64,000 bases of DNA from Monocercomonoides exilis. Lineage: Eukaryota; Preaxostyla; Oxymonadida; Polymastigidae. The DNA is taken from NCBI GenBank assembly GCA_001643675.2, contig LSRY02000065.1, forward strand, positions 62,001-126,000. Direction: 5' to 3'. This document shows positions 22,629 through 33,689 of the stretch, one piece after another; position 1 is the stretch's first letter, and the number at the start of each line of letters is the position of its first letter. The notes under the pieces are model-generated. The model saw nothing but the letters and a program-made list of their open reading frames with translations, did not search any database and was not told the DNA's origin. A program made the position numbers and the translations under genes.

Positions 22629-25223
22629 GTGTATTCCGACAGGCCTCGCTCAACAAAAAGCAGGCATACCGCACAGCTGTCAAAAGCTTTGAACGACATA
22701 GATTCGGAGGACCCGGAGGGATGCTTAATTCACTTCATCCATCATAGCAAACCTGGTAAATCCTTTCGGGAAGTAATTGAAAGCAATTTCAACAGTGTGA
22801 ACATTAATTCAAATTGTTGTATAATAATAACAAAATAACTTCTTTGTTAATCTGGATTTATTAATGTTTTTGAAATTATAAAACAGCAAAAATAAACAAA
22901 CTTCAAGATAAACTTTCGCAGGTACTTTCTGTTCTGAATAGGCATGAAAGGGTTTCGGTTCTCGGTTACGTGTCAAACATTTTCCCCATGGGAAAACTGG
23001 AGAAGAGTGATTGGAATGTTACAAAAAACGAATTCTATTACTCCCAAAAGCTTGGAAAGATTTTTTAGCAGAAAAAACAGTTCCTTCAAACGAACAAAAA
23101 AAGGATAATTGCTCCAATTTGAAATGTTTGGTTTCTCTATTTTTTCGTTAACGATAGTTTTCTTGCTATTTTCTGTAACCAAATAAAGCAAGCCAATTTA
23201 ATATGGCAGAATCCTGGATGTTGTGCCACAGTTCTTGTAGTTGTGAAAACGGAAGAAAACGATAAAAATGTTTTCTCATTTTCATTTTTCTGAACAATTT
23301 GGAATTTTATAAATATCGTTTTTTTATTCACTGCCTTTGATCAAAAACTCTTTTGTATTAACTATTTCAGCTGTGAAAAATAACCATAGGCACGACAATC
23401 CGAACGAATCCCAGTCTTGCATTATTTCTAACGTGTATGAAAATGATGCGAATCTGAAAAATCAACATGCAGTTGATGTTGATCGAAAAGAAGTCGTCAA
23501 AACTTCCTCTCGATCTAAAAATGAAAAGAAAAATGAAAAGAAAATTATTGAAGATAAAAAAAAAGAAACAGTTTTTTCTCCGACAGAGAAAAGACTGATA
23601 GAAAAAACAAAAAAGAATTTATATTTTGAAATGACGAATGAATTGGAAATCAAAATGGCTTATTCTACGTTTTGTAAAAAAAACAAAGAATTTTTAAAAA
23701 GCCAAGAAAAGGACTGATCTTTGTGATATTTGTGAGAGAGGTAATTTTTTAGAGAGGAAAGAAAAAGAATTAATGAAAAAGAATAAGAAATTAAATGATG
23801 AAGAAAAGGAAGAAATAGAATAAATTGAAAACCATAGTAAAATGGCAAAATGCCAGCGTGATTATTTTTATCACGTGAAAAATAATATGAAACAAAATGA
23901 AGTATCCATCATTATGGACTTCAAAGAGAATTGGGCTTTGCCCATTACAAGAAACGAAACTTGTAAAAATTTTTATGAAAAAAAACAAATTTCACACTTG
24001 TGTTTTGTTGTTTTTAAAGTTGACAAATTTTTTAAACTTAAGAAATTTTGTTTTAATTTCTTTTCCGAAATTTTATCTCATGATTTTAGATTTGTGCTGG
24101 AATCATAAAAACAATTATAGAAATTCGATATTTTCAAAGATGTTTCTTCTTTTCATTTCTTTTGAAATAATGGACCCCATTTTAGGAACTCACACATATT
24201 ACACTTTTTATTATCTAATTCGTCTCCAATTTTATGCAATAAAATTTGTTCTTTGTCATTTTTCGCAGAGCACCACGGGAAAAGTGAGTGCGATAGTGAA
24301 TTTGGGAATTTGACTCGTTGTTTTGATAACAATTCAAATGATTATGTTTTATTGACGATTGATGATTTAATAAATTTTTTCAATTCTAATTGCAATTCTA
24401 AATATTGTGAAAATAACTTTATTAATTTAAATATTGATAATATTTCTTTTTCTGATTCTGATACACAGATGATAATGAATGAACAGAACTTTCCAACAAT
24501 AACTCCTGATTTGTCTTTTAATACCAACGGACAAAGAGAAAATGAAACGAAACATATTTTTTTAAAGTTTGTTAAAGCATTTTTTTTTTCAATTTGATCA
24601 ACATTATTTTTTCCATTAAAACAAAATCTTTATTTTAATATTAAATTTGATATATCTTAATAAATCTGAAAGACACGAAATAGAAGCAAATAATGTTTGG
24701 GGTGAATTAATCATCTCTGGATTGAAGAAATTTTTATTTTTCACAAAGAAAAATGGAAAAATATTGGCTTCTCCTCTCAATAGTATTGATTCTCAGAATT
24801 ATATTGAAATAAATTGTAGAGAAAGAAAAAGAAAAACAGAAAAGGAAAGGAAAATTTATTTGGGGAATGGAAAGAACGAAAATTTTTTTAATATTGAAAT
24901 GGATAAGAGTATTGGAAAAAGCGTGAAGAAAACAATAAAGGATAGAATGAATTATTTGAAAGCTTTTAATTATGATTCAACATTATTTAATAACACTTTT
25001 TTTTTCTGATGATTCTTTAATAGGTGAAGATTCAAACTGCTCCATTGAAAGCGAATCAGGTATGTTAGGTATGCAACAAATAAACAGTTCTCCAAAGAAT
25101 TGCTTTATTCATTTTCAAACCATAAATAGTTATTCACATTTAAATTCTTTTAATTTGGATAGCTCTGAAAATCATAATAATTCTTCAAATTTGTCTGATT
25201 TTTTTATTAATTCAAATTCATAA
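22629..25223 (+). pseudogene. Unassigned DDE-type transposase, copy A (broken)
   Basis: A chain of plus-strand blocks shares composition and order with copy B. An N-terminal block ends at a GTAAAT donor near 22757. A block at 22922-23090 reads 'VSNIFPMGKLEKSDWNVT' then 'EFYYSQKLGK'. A Lys-rich linker spans 23337-23717. After a frameshift comes 'RTDLCDICERG', a CxxC knuckle. The catalytic-like blocks are 'IIMDFKENW' (about 23910), then 'NFYEKKQISHLCFVVF' and 'FFSEILSHDFRFVLE'. A degraded version of 'DNGPHFRNS' lies at about 24170 and 'FFAEHHGKSECDSEFG' at about 24260-24310. I read the Asp, Asp and Glu of these as a DDE triad. The C-terminal part to 25223 is Asn/Ser-rich. At least four frameshifts or stops make it inactive. 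The superfamily is not identified. Confidence 0.6.
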
Positions 25224-26738
25224 ATTATCAGCAACTCCACAATGGAGGAAGATTTCTAAAAATTTATGACATTTTTTTATAAAGTCCATTTTTTGAAGTC
25301 TTGCTTATCCAATGATAACTGTATTTTTCAGTTTGAGGACTAAACTGAATCCTTCCTATTTTTATTCAAATATTATTTGGATAAAAATTTGCAGGCCTTG
25401 TGTCCAGATTCAGTTTCCCAGGAGAATTTCAAAAAATGGACTCTATGAAAAAATATGTGTGAATAATTACACATTATACCAAAAACAAATAAACATACAG
25501 CAAAATTTACGATTTTTATTAATTGCTTTTTTATTGATCAATAATTTTTCCTTTCCTTTTTTTTCATTTTCGATTTTTTTTCCTTTTTTTTTTGTATTTG
25601 TTTTTCGGTTTTCTTAATAATTAATTAATTGATTTTTTTCCTTTATTTATTAATTAATTCTATTCATTAGGCGTAACATTATGAGTGGAACAAAAGTCAG
25701 AAAGAGCGAAATACTGTCCCAACTGATATTTCCAAAAAAAAAAAAATTATGAACAAAAGTTTTTTGAAGAATGAAATAACTAAAAGAGTTACTTATTTTT
25801 TTATTCAATGAATTATTTCATATTTAAAATAAGAATCTTTCTTAGTTTCTATTCATTTTTGAAATCATTCTTTTGTTCGACTTTTGATAATTTTTTTCTC
25901 TGTTCAAAACAATTGAATAAAATTGTGAAAAGATTGTGGTTTATAAAGCACTTATCCTTGATGGACACATTTGAAATAAACGAAAGTCAATTTTTCATTA
26001 AGAAATTAATGAAGATTTTTTTAAATTGGGGGAAAATATGGTCTTTCAAGCTTTTTATGCAAAAAGAACAAAAAAATTGTTTCACTCATAACTTTTCTTT
26101 GCTTTGTCAGATTTCAAAATTAACAGTATTCTCATATTTATAAACAGAAATCATTGATATTGCAACACAGTGTTTTGTGACAACAAAAATATTTCAATAA
26201 TTGAACCCATTTTCCCGTATTATCTGATCACAAAAAGTTCATCGAAAGTGCATAATTTTTCTATGAAAATGCCTGAAGTCATTTATTTTGTCCCAATTAT
26301 TCTCAATAAATTTTTTTAGAAATAAATTCATTTTTGAATTTGATATTTTTTGTGGAAATTATCTTATTTCAAAATTTATCATTCATATTGACATTTGAAT
26401 AGCATTTTTCTTATTTTGGTTCACAATTTTTGTAAATAAATTAACAATAACTTGTGAAGAATTGTGATTCAATATAAGACCAGCTGTTAGATATTTTTTC
26501 GATAACAATGAATTGGTGCAAATAAACTGTGATAAATATTGATTGTCAAAAAATCCAACATGTGACTTTTAAACGCCTTCTTTCCAAATGAAAGGTTAAC
26601 TCAAGATCAATTGTTTAAAACACTATCGAAATAATAATTAGATAATATATTAGTGATTAAATCAGATTTTTTTGTTAAAATTTTGATCAACAAGTCAAAA
26701 ATTCAAAATAATATGAGCATCAAAAGATTGATCAATTT
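25224..26738. other. Gene-free region with dispersed repeats
   Basis: AT-rich, with no convincing gene. It contains GTCCAGATTCAGTTTCCCAG at about 25401-25420, which recurs at 34565-34584, and the R1 repeat at 26020-26310. The short ORFs here are Phe/Lys/Asn-rich with no motifs. Confidence 0.5.
26020..26310 (+). repeat. Dispersed repeat R1, copy 1
   Basis: Similar in the same orientation to 31370-31650. Shared landmarks in order are CTTTCAAGCTTTTT, GATCACAAAAAGT, AAGTGCAT, AATGCCTGAAGTCA and ATTTTGTCCCA. By eye the match is diverged but collinear. Nature unknown; it may be a transposon end. Confidence 0.6.
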
Positions 26739-26994
26739 GGGTGATTATTTTTAAAATCATATTTTTTCCATTCAAAAAATTCGGTTCGAAAATTGCACTT
26801 GAAAATCAACAAAAGAATACCGAAAAGTGAAAAAGCTTATAAAAAAATATCTTTCTCTTTGTTTGAGCTTTCAAATTCGTTTTGATAGCAGTTGCGATAA
26901 TTCAACAATTCTGACACAAAGTCTTTTCCAAATGACAAACAATGTAAGAAAAATCGACACCCCGAAAAAAGTTATGATTTCAAAAATAATCACC
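26739..26994. mobile_element. MITE family A, copy 1
   Basis: The left end GGGTGATTATTTTTAAAATC and the right end (reverse complement GGTGATTATTTTTGAAATCA) bound 256 bp. Internal sequence matches the other copies (TTCGGTTCGAAAATTGCAC near the left, AAATCGACACCCCGAAAAAA near the right). The left flank is ATTT; the right end has lost a base and its flank (TTCA) does not match. Confidence 0.75.
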
Positions 26995-27524
26995 TTCATT
27001 TTTATGAGAATTCAGTCTATGGCTAATAATTAACGAATGAAATCAATCGAATCATCGTCAGGAGGAAAAACAGAATTTGTTGTTTATTTTTTGCATTAAA
27101 TGAGAAACAATGCAATGGCTCCACGACAATGTTGTGAACACTATCAGAAGATGCGCTGTTGCATATAATTGTTCGTTAATGATATTAACAAAAGGGACTG
27201 AATGAACATAGTTTTATTTTTATTTTCCGCTAACGCATAGAAAAAGTTTTTGTGATGATAGGAACTCCTTTTCAAAATCGAAGCTTTCTATTTCAAATTA
27301 AACAGGATTCGAAACTTCATCAATTATTCACTCTATGCAAAGTGGAAATTTCTTTTTTATATCTTCGTTTTTTTTTAAATAAATGAAATTAATCAATCTA
27401 TTGCAAATCCATAGTAATCAATCTTGTGTTTTTTTTAGAATCATAAACGCACTTCTCTGCATTTCTATAACTTAATGCGAAAAACACAGTGCTTCTTATT
27501 TTTTACGTTTACAGGAGAACATAC

Positions 27525-28218
27525 GCTCAGATGATAAGAGGAATCCAAACTCCAATGGGAGGTCCTGGCCGCATTGTGGAAATTGACGAAGCTGTTCGGA
27601 GAGAGCGAAAATACAAGAAAAATTTTGATTTTTTATCTATTGAAACTTTATTTACAATTGAACTATTTTTATAATACCGTGCTAAAAAGCAAATTTGGAT
27701 TTTCGGTGCTCAGGAACGTGGAGGAAAAGCATTTGTTTTCCCTGTGGCAAACCGATCTGCTTCAGTATTAATTCCGTTTTTAAAATAATATATTCGTCCC
27801 GGAACAGAAATTCACTCTGATCAATGGAAAGCATATTCTTCTTTGAGTGAGAATGGATTCACACACAAGACTCTTCATCATTCCGAGCATTTTGGAGGTT
27901 TATATTTTCTCTTGTTATGTCTTTTTTCATGAAATAATATTTCACACTTATTCAGATCCAATCACAAGCGCTTGCGCAAATCGTATTGAAGCATTTTGGG
28001 CTAAGCTTTGGAAGTCAATTCCTTCACATGGAGTGAGACTAAATAGAATGCAAGAATTTATCTATTCATTTTTGTTTTTCAGAAATCGAAAAGTTGATTT
28101 ATCCATATTTGTGTCGAATGTGATGAAATACAGTGATGAAGAATACAAAGGTCTTGAGGATGAAGCTTTTGGTCCAGAAGAAGAGGAAGAAGAAGCTGGA
28201 GCAGAAATGCTTCACTAA
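27525..28218 (+). pseudogene. Merlin transposase relic with an intron-like gap
   Basis: Core blocks are present: 'GRIVEIDEAVRRERKY' (about 27570-27615), 'KKQIWIFGAQERGGKAFVF', 'IHSDQWKAYSSLSENGF' and 'NRIEAFWAKLWKSIPSHG'. The C-terminal tail is acidic. All three catalytic acids are retained. A ~70-bp insertion after KYK destroys the frame and lacks GT at its start. There is an in-frame TAA at about 27788 (FLK*YIRPG). A 58-nt GT..AG segment (27898-27955) fits as a spliceosomal intron, because removing it restores 'HFGDPITSACANRIEAFW'. The zinc ribbon is missing. Confidence 0.75.
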
Positions 28219-28613
28219 GAAGAATCTTCAGAATCCGATTATGATCTTTTAATTGATTCATAATCAGATGGTGTTGGAGATGGAGAAGATGCATCTGAAT
28301 AGGAGGCTGATTAGAAAAAACCGATTTTTCTTCATATTTCACTATTTGAATTTTTAATGAAAGCATGATTCGAACGATTATTTTTTTAATGTTTTTACAA
28401 GGGATCTTAACGTGCCATTAGCGAAAAAGAAGAGAAATAAATAAATAAACAAACAAAATGAAGAATGAATGATAGAGAAAGAGAAAAAGAGAAAGAGAAA
28501 AAAAGAGAGTTAAAGAAAGCAGAAGAGGCTGTTTCCAATGCTCATGAAATGGAACTGAATTTTTTAAGATTCAATTTGATTTAAATAGAAAAAGGAAAAT
28601 CGTTAAAATATAT

Positions 28614-28869
28614 GGGTAATTATTTTTGAATCCATATTTTCTCTCTCAAAATTTTCGGTTTGAGTTTTCACTTTAAATGTGGATAAATGAATAACGAAAA
28701 GTTATTCCTCCTTTCAAAGATAATTTTATCTTGAAAATTTTCTCACTCATTGATAAAAGAAACAATTTTCTAATTTTTTCTTTTTGAATGAATTTTTCCT
28801 CATCATAGAAATAAAACGTTAAAAGAATCAACACTCCGAAAAAAGTTATGATTTCAAAAATAATTACCC
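28614..28869. mobile_element. MITE family A, copy 2
   Basis: 256 bp with the left end GGGTAATTATTTTTGAATCC and a right end reading GGGTAATTATTTTTGAAATC in reverse complement. ATAT directly flanks both sides (28610-28613 and 28870-28873). It contains no ORF. Confidence 0.85.
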
Positions 28870-28979
28870 ATATGTTTTTTTATTATTAATAAGAGTTGAC
28901 ATAATTTCAATAAACATATAAATTGGAAGAATTATTAAAAAGAGATTATTTTGATAAATAAAAAAGAACATTAATATTC

Positions 28980-30110
28980 AATAAAACCACATATCAACCA
29001 TTAACAAACCTTGCCCACAAATGTGCCTTCTGGAACAGCTGTACAAGCTTCACAAGGAACAATGGTGGATCTTCGATTGACAACATACTTTCATCCCCAT
29101 CAAATATAGAAGTTTTTTTAATCACCACTCGCTGAATTAATATCAACGGAACAAAAACAGCACTTTCTTCTTCTTCTTTTCGCGTTTTAGTCATCTCTAA
29201 TCCTTTTCCCTCTTCCACTCTTCTATCGCATCATCCAGCTCCATCCAATTCACCAGTACAAACGCAACTTCTTCTCTCCCAAATCAACCGGTTAAAATTA
29301 GTAAGTGTATTCACATAGCCCAACTGCTCTTGTGTCATTCACCTGCGCTGTGAACAGAACAAGCCACAAAAGACAGTCGACTACCAGTTCCTAACATATA
29401 AGAAACGTTTGTCTGTAAAAAATTGAGCTTCTCGTGTTTCTCAAGCAAAGCATCAGTTATTTCATAACAAACAAAACGCATTTGAGTTCTGTTTTCATTG
29501 TTTCTTTTTGTTTGAGGGGAACTGAATCATCAGTCCGAAATTCTTTTTCTTCTTCAACTTCCATCACTGCTTTCTCTTCCTCCATCTCCTTCGCCCCCCT
29601 GTTTATCTTTTGCAACAGCTCCATTTGCACACGCTCTGCTTCCTGTGCCTGCACCCAGTCCGCTGTCAAGCCCTTATTCTATCGAATTCACAAATTCAAC
29701 CAAAATTTCAGCTCTGATATTAAACCTCATCCTCTGTTCGTTTCTCCGCTTTTTCTGTTCACTCAAACGATCTTCTTCGCACAACACATCGCACACACGA
29801 AAGCCCTACTACAGGCAGAGTGTGTGGGGCAGACAGTGCGCCTTGGAAAAGCATAAGAGAGCACTTGCACCACAAGTTCAGGATGAATGGTGCAAAGAGA
29901 AAGGCAAAGACGCAATGGGCGAAGGCTTTGGCAGACGAAAGCATGTCAAATACTTCGGTGAAAGGGAGAAGAAGTGAAGTTGCGAAAGCGTTGTGTGAAG
30001 ATTAAGATGGAATCCCTGAGGAATGTTGTTGTGAGAAAGTCAAAGATGAATGAAGTGTCAAAGAATGAAGTGTTAAAACAAAATGTGTTGTATTGTCAAT
30101 TTCAGTTAAA
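28980..30110. pseudogene. Decayed gene fragments, unrecognised
   Basis: The minus strand has protein-like blocks at 29218-28994 ('SIEDPPLFLVKLVQLFQKAH', then 'LWARFVNG') and 29669-29457 ('QAQEAERVQMELLQKINRG', Glu-rich). The plus strand has a block at 29820-30005 ('MNGAKRKAKTQWAKALADES'). The strands disagree and stops are frequent. The G+C content is higher than in the surrounding transposon DNA, which suggests former host coding sequence. Confidence 0.3.
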
Positions 30111-30352
30111 AATGATTATTCTTTTTGAAAAGTTTCTGATGTTTGATATTAAAATTTAACAAAAATTTCATATTTTGCTCAGGTTTTTGTTGATATACAC
30201 CAAACTTCAAAAAAATGAAATCTATTTTTGGAAAATGTTATTTCATTCATTCTTAAGAAGATTATTGAGTGGAAACAGAAATATGAGCAAAATATGAAAT
30301 TTTAAATTCATTTGATTATTTAACATTAGCGACTTTTCAATAAGAATTACCC
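30111..30352. mobile_element. MITE family D, degraded copy
   Basis: The right end reads GGGTAATTCTTATTGAAAAG in reverse complement (30333-30352) and is followed by AATT. The left end near 30111 reads TGATTATTCTTTTTGAAAAG. Inside lies a hairpin with arms resembling AAATTTCATATTTTGCTCA (about 30164-30182 and 30284-30304). The ends match the 33170-33685 element. Confidence 0.55.
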
Positions 30353-30696
30353 AATTATCCATGTTTTGAAATTTTTGATAATTTTTTTCCACAATAAACG
30401 GAGTAATACATTTGTATTAACAATTAGCAGGATACATATTATTTGAGATTGAAAATTATCTTTAACATGTAAAATGCGCTTTTCTTTAGGTTTTAAAATT
30501 TAATATGAAAAGAAAATATTATCAACAAGCTTTCTTTTTGAAAATTTTTGTTGTATTTTTATTTCATTTTCAGAAAAAATATTTTAAAAATATTATCAAC
30601 TGGTTAAATTTTCTTTTTTCTTTTTTGGTTTTTCATATTAAAAAAAGCCTTTTCAATTTCTTCATTTTCTGTTTCTTCTCTTTTGGATTCTTTTCT

Positions 30697-31140
30697 TTAA
30701 TCCTTTTCTTTTTTCCATTCAATAAAAAATTCTTCATCGGAAATTAATTTTCCAAAATAATCTAACCTTTTTGTTCTTTTCTTCAGAGTGACAGAAGGTT
30801 TTTTTGGAAGCTTTACTAACATTTCGTGCCACTGGTGTGAGAGCACTCCGCTCTTCGCAAAAGATGATTTGATTGTTGAAGGCAACTTAGAAGTTTGCAA
30901 AGATTGTGTTAGCACATCAGCAAGCGCTTCTCGTCGCAAAACAACAGAAGAAGAAGAAGGAGCTTCATAATTGGCATTAATTGTTTTTTTAAAAACAGCT
31001 AATACGCCACGATCCAACGGCTGTGCGATGTGAGTGGTGTGGGGTACGAAGGTGACCACATCTATTGAAGAATCGGCGAACTTCTTCCACAAGTCAGGCT
31101 GCGCTCTCGAAGAATGAGAATCAAGAAGGAGAAGTCACGT
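30697..31140 (-). pseudogene. pogo-like transposase relic, C-terminal half
   Basis: The minus frame reads 'LLLLDSHSSRAQPDLWKKF' (from about 31135), then 'VTFVPHTTHIAQPLDRGV', 'LRREALADVLTQSLQ' and 'SVTLKKRTKRLDYFGK'. It is collinear with the C-terminal half of the 35.8-37.0 kb transposase. The last two catalytic Asp residues (LLDSH, PLDRG) are kept. The DNA-binding domain and the first catalytic block are absent upstream, so this is a truncated remnant. The flank at 30360-30690 is AT-rich, with nothing else. Confidence 0.8.
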
Positions 31141-31369
31141 TTCTGCACTTTTCTTCAAAGCATCTCTTCTTTGTTGAATTCCTGAAAGAAGTTCTTCTTT
31201 TGCATATTTCAGAAAAAGAGCAACAGTCATCCAATTTTCGTTTTCTTTCTATTCATTTTGATACAAGCTCAAAAAAAGAATAACTCATCTGGTGATTTCC
31301 AACAAAACCAGTAAATGACATTTAAAAAAAGAATATCTGAAGGCTGCAGCTGAAACGATGAGAATTGTG

Positions 31370-31650
31370 ATAGACATGAATGGAAAAATATTGACTTTCA
31401 AGCTTTTTTTGCATAATACATGAAATTTTAGTTACACTTTTAACAAATTAAAACATAATAAGATTTCAAAATAAATTTAATTTTCACATCCGAAAACAGG
31501 CATCACTGAAATCAAAACATTACGTTATCTTCCATTTCACGAATGTCAAAAAATGGACTCATTTTTATTGTGTTTTTTGATCACAAAAAGTCAATGAAAA
31601 GTGCATTATTTTTTAATGAAAATGCCTGAAGTCAAGTATTTTGTCCCATA
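31370..31650 (+). repeat. Dispersed repeat R1, copy 2
   Basis: Same orientation and order of landmarks as 26020-26310, ending in AATGCCTGAAGTCAAG and TATTTTGTCCCA just before transposase copy B. Confidence 0.6.
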
Positions 31651-31660
31651 TCAATTATGA

Positions 31661-32700
31661 ATGTCAAACAAACTCATCATCATTGCCTTGTTTTCAAATA
31701 CGTCTGAACATTTAATCACAACAATTCACTCTGGTGAGAAATATTTATTCCGCGATCAAAATTCGATGATGTTTCAAATGGTTGAACGAGAAAATAAACG
31801 AATTGAAGAAAAATATTATCAGAAAAATAAAAAAGAAAGAAAAGATGAAAAGAAGTTCACAGAAAATCAAGAAAAAATAACAAAAAAATGAACATTTCTA
31901 TTTCCAGTGAACGAAAAACGATGGATTGACAGAACAAATAAGCAACTTCATGAAGAAATGATAATGATATTGATGTGAAAAGATCATATACAGCCTTTTT
32001 TAAGAAAACAAAAAATTTCAGGAGAGAAAGAAAAAAAACAGATCTTGGTGAAATTAGCATGAGAGAGAGTTATTTGATGAGAAAAGAAAAGCAACTGAGG
32101 AGTGTTGTGAAGACTTATAGCGAAAATGAAACAGAAGAAATCAAATTGAATCAAGAACATAAAAAAATGGAACAGTGTCAGTTGAGCTATTACAATAAAA
32201 TGAAGAGCAAATTAAGATAAAACGAAGCGATTATTGTGATGGATTTCAAGGAGAATTGGTGCTTTATAATATCTCAAAAAGAAACTGGAAGAAATTTCTA
32301 TGAAAAGGAACAAATCTCTCATTTGTGCTTTATTGTTTATTCGAAAACCAACAATAATGAAATGAAAAAATTTTGTTTCAATTATTTTTCAAAAATTATA
32401 ACTCATGATTATAGATTTATTTACGAGTGTTTGACTCAATTATTACGTATTGATTTGTTTGAAAATGAAATGAACTTTCATTTTTTTTTGTGACAATGGG
32501 CCACATTTTAGGAATTCGAGTGTTTTCTATTTATTATTTTCTAATAATTCTGTTTTATTTAAAGATAAAAACTGTTCACTTTCGTTTTTCACCGAGCATC
32601 ATGGAAAAAAGAAAGTGACAGTGAATTTGGGTCAAAAACAAGTTTAATTAATAACAATTTGCGAAATTGAACATTAAATACAATTTATGATCTTGTTGAT
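31661..32700 (+). pseudogene. Unassigned DDE-type transposase, copy B (broken)
   Basis: The order matches copy A. A Lys/Glu-rich linker spans 31700-32210, then 'EAIIVMDFKENWCFI' (about 32230), 'NFYEKEQISHLCFIVY' and 'FNYFSKIITHDYRFIYE'. After a frameshift at a T-run near 32480 comes 'DNGPHFRNS' (about 32493-32520), then 'FFTEHHGK' (about 32583-32610). The Asp, Asp and Glu of the presumed triad are all legible here, more clearly than in copy A. Stops at 32218 and frameshifts inactivate it. The start is unclear and the C-terminal domain of copy A is missing beyond about 32700. Confidence 0.6.
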
Positions 32701-32729
32701 TTTTTTTGTCAAAATTGTGATTCTTATTT

Positions 32730-32983
32730 TGGTGATAATTTTTGAAATCATTACTTTTTTGATGTGCTGATTTCAAAAAGTTGTTCATCATAATGAAGAC
32801 ATTTTGTATTCGAATGCCTAATGTTTCATAATTGTTTCAAAAACGAATGGTTTTGTTGAAATAAAGATGCAGATATCTTTCATTAACATTTTCACTTTTC
32901 GTTTTTCTTTTGCGAATATTTAAGTAAAATTTTTCGAATCGCACTTTTAAATTGTAAAAATGAGATTTCATAAATAATCACCC
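32730..32983. mobile_element. MITE family A, copy 5 (inverted)
   Basis: 254 bp in the opposite orientation to the other copies. The plus-strand left end TGGTGATAATTTTTGAAATC leads into ACTTTTTTGATGTG (right-type end). The right side reads GGGTGATTATTTATGAAATC in reverse complement. ATTT flanks both sides (32726-32729 and 32984-32987). Confidence 0.8.
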
Positions 32984-33169
32984 ATTTGTTCAATTTCGAT
33001 TTTAATTCACTCTCAACATCCATTTTTCTTTTTTCTTTGTCTGCTTCATATTCGTCCACTTCGATTTTTTATTATATTATTTGCAACAAATAGGTAAATA
33101 ACTTTATCATGTTTATCATTTTTCGGGTGAACTTTCATTTTTTTCGTCTAAAAAAAATTTATTTTAATT

Positions 33170-33685
33170 GGGTTATCCTTTTTTGATAAGTTGCAAATAT
33201 TTAATATCCTGGTCAAATAATAATGTTCCATATTTGATCATTTTTTGTTGTTGTTTATCCATTGAGTTTCTCCACAATGCATTTATTCTCATATAAGTGT
33301 TTATTATTGAAACCATATTTTTTCATTCACAATTTTCTGTTCAAGAATGTCCCTTGCAGATAAATAAATGATGACTGAAAAGTGAAATGGATCAATAACG
33401 ATATCCTCTTCTTTGTTTGTGCTTCAACTTCAATTTTTAAAACAGTCGTGTCAAACGTTCCTTTTGAATACAAAATCATTTTACAATGACAAACAACCCT
33501 TGAAAAATCAATACACAGAAAAAAGTTATGATTTCAAAAAGAATCACCCATATTTAATAGGTTTATGTATTCTAATTTTCAAAATGATGAAGATTGGTTA
33601 TTCGATAGCAAAAAATAATCAAATAAGAAACATTTTTATTTGACTATGATATCTAACATTTGCAACTTTTCAAAAAGAATAACCT
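33170..33685. mobile_element. MITE family D, with a family A copy nested inside
   Basis: The ends GGGTTATCCTTTTTTGATAA (left) and AGGTTATTCTTTTTGAAAAG (right, reverse complement) continue as GTTGCAAAT on both sides. AATT flanks both ends (33166-33169 and 33686-33689). The family A copy at 33295-33549 lies inside, so the D element is about 260 bp without it. Confidence 0.75.
33295..33549. mobile_element. MITE family A, copy 3 (nested)
   Basis: 255 bp. The left end AAGTGTTTATTATTGAAACC has drifted; the right end reads GGGTGATTCTTTTTGAAATC in reverse complement. ATAT flanks both sides (33291-33294 and 33550-33553). It is inserted in the family D element. Confidence 0.8.
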
Positions 33686-33689
33686 AATT

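Noticed and set aside
26739-32983. A single 6.2-kb element bounded by ATTT-flanked family A ends at 26739 and 32983
   Set aside because: Each end belongs to its own short MITE with a complementary second end about 255 bp away (26994 and 32730).
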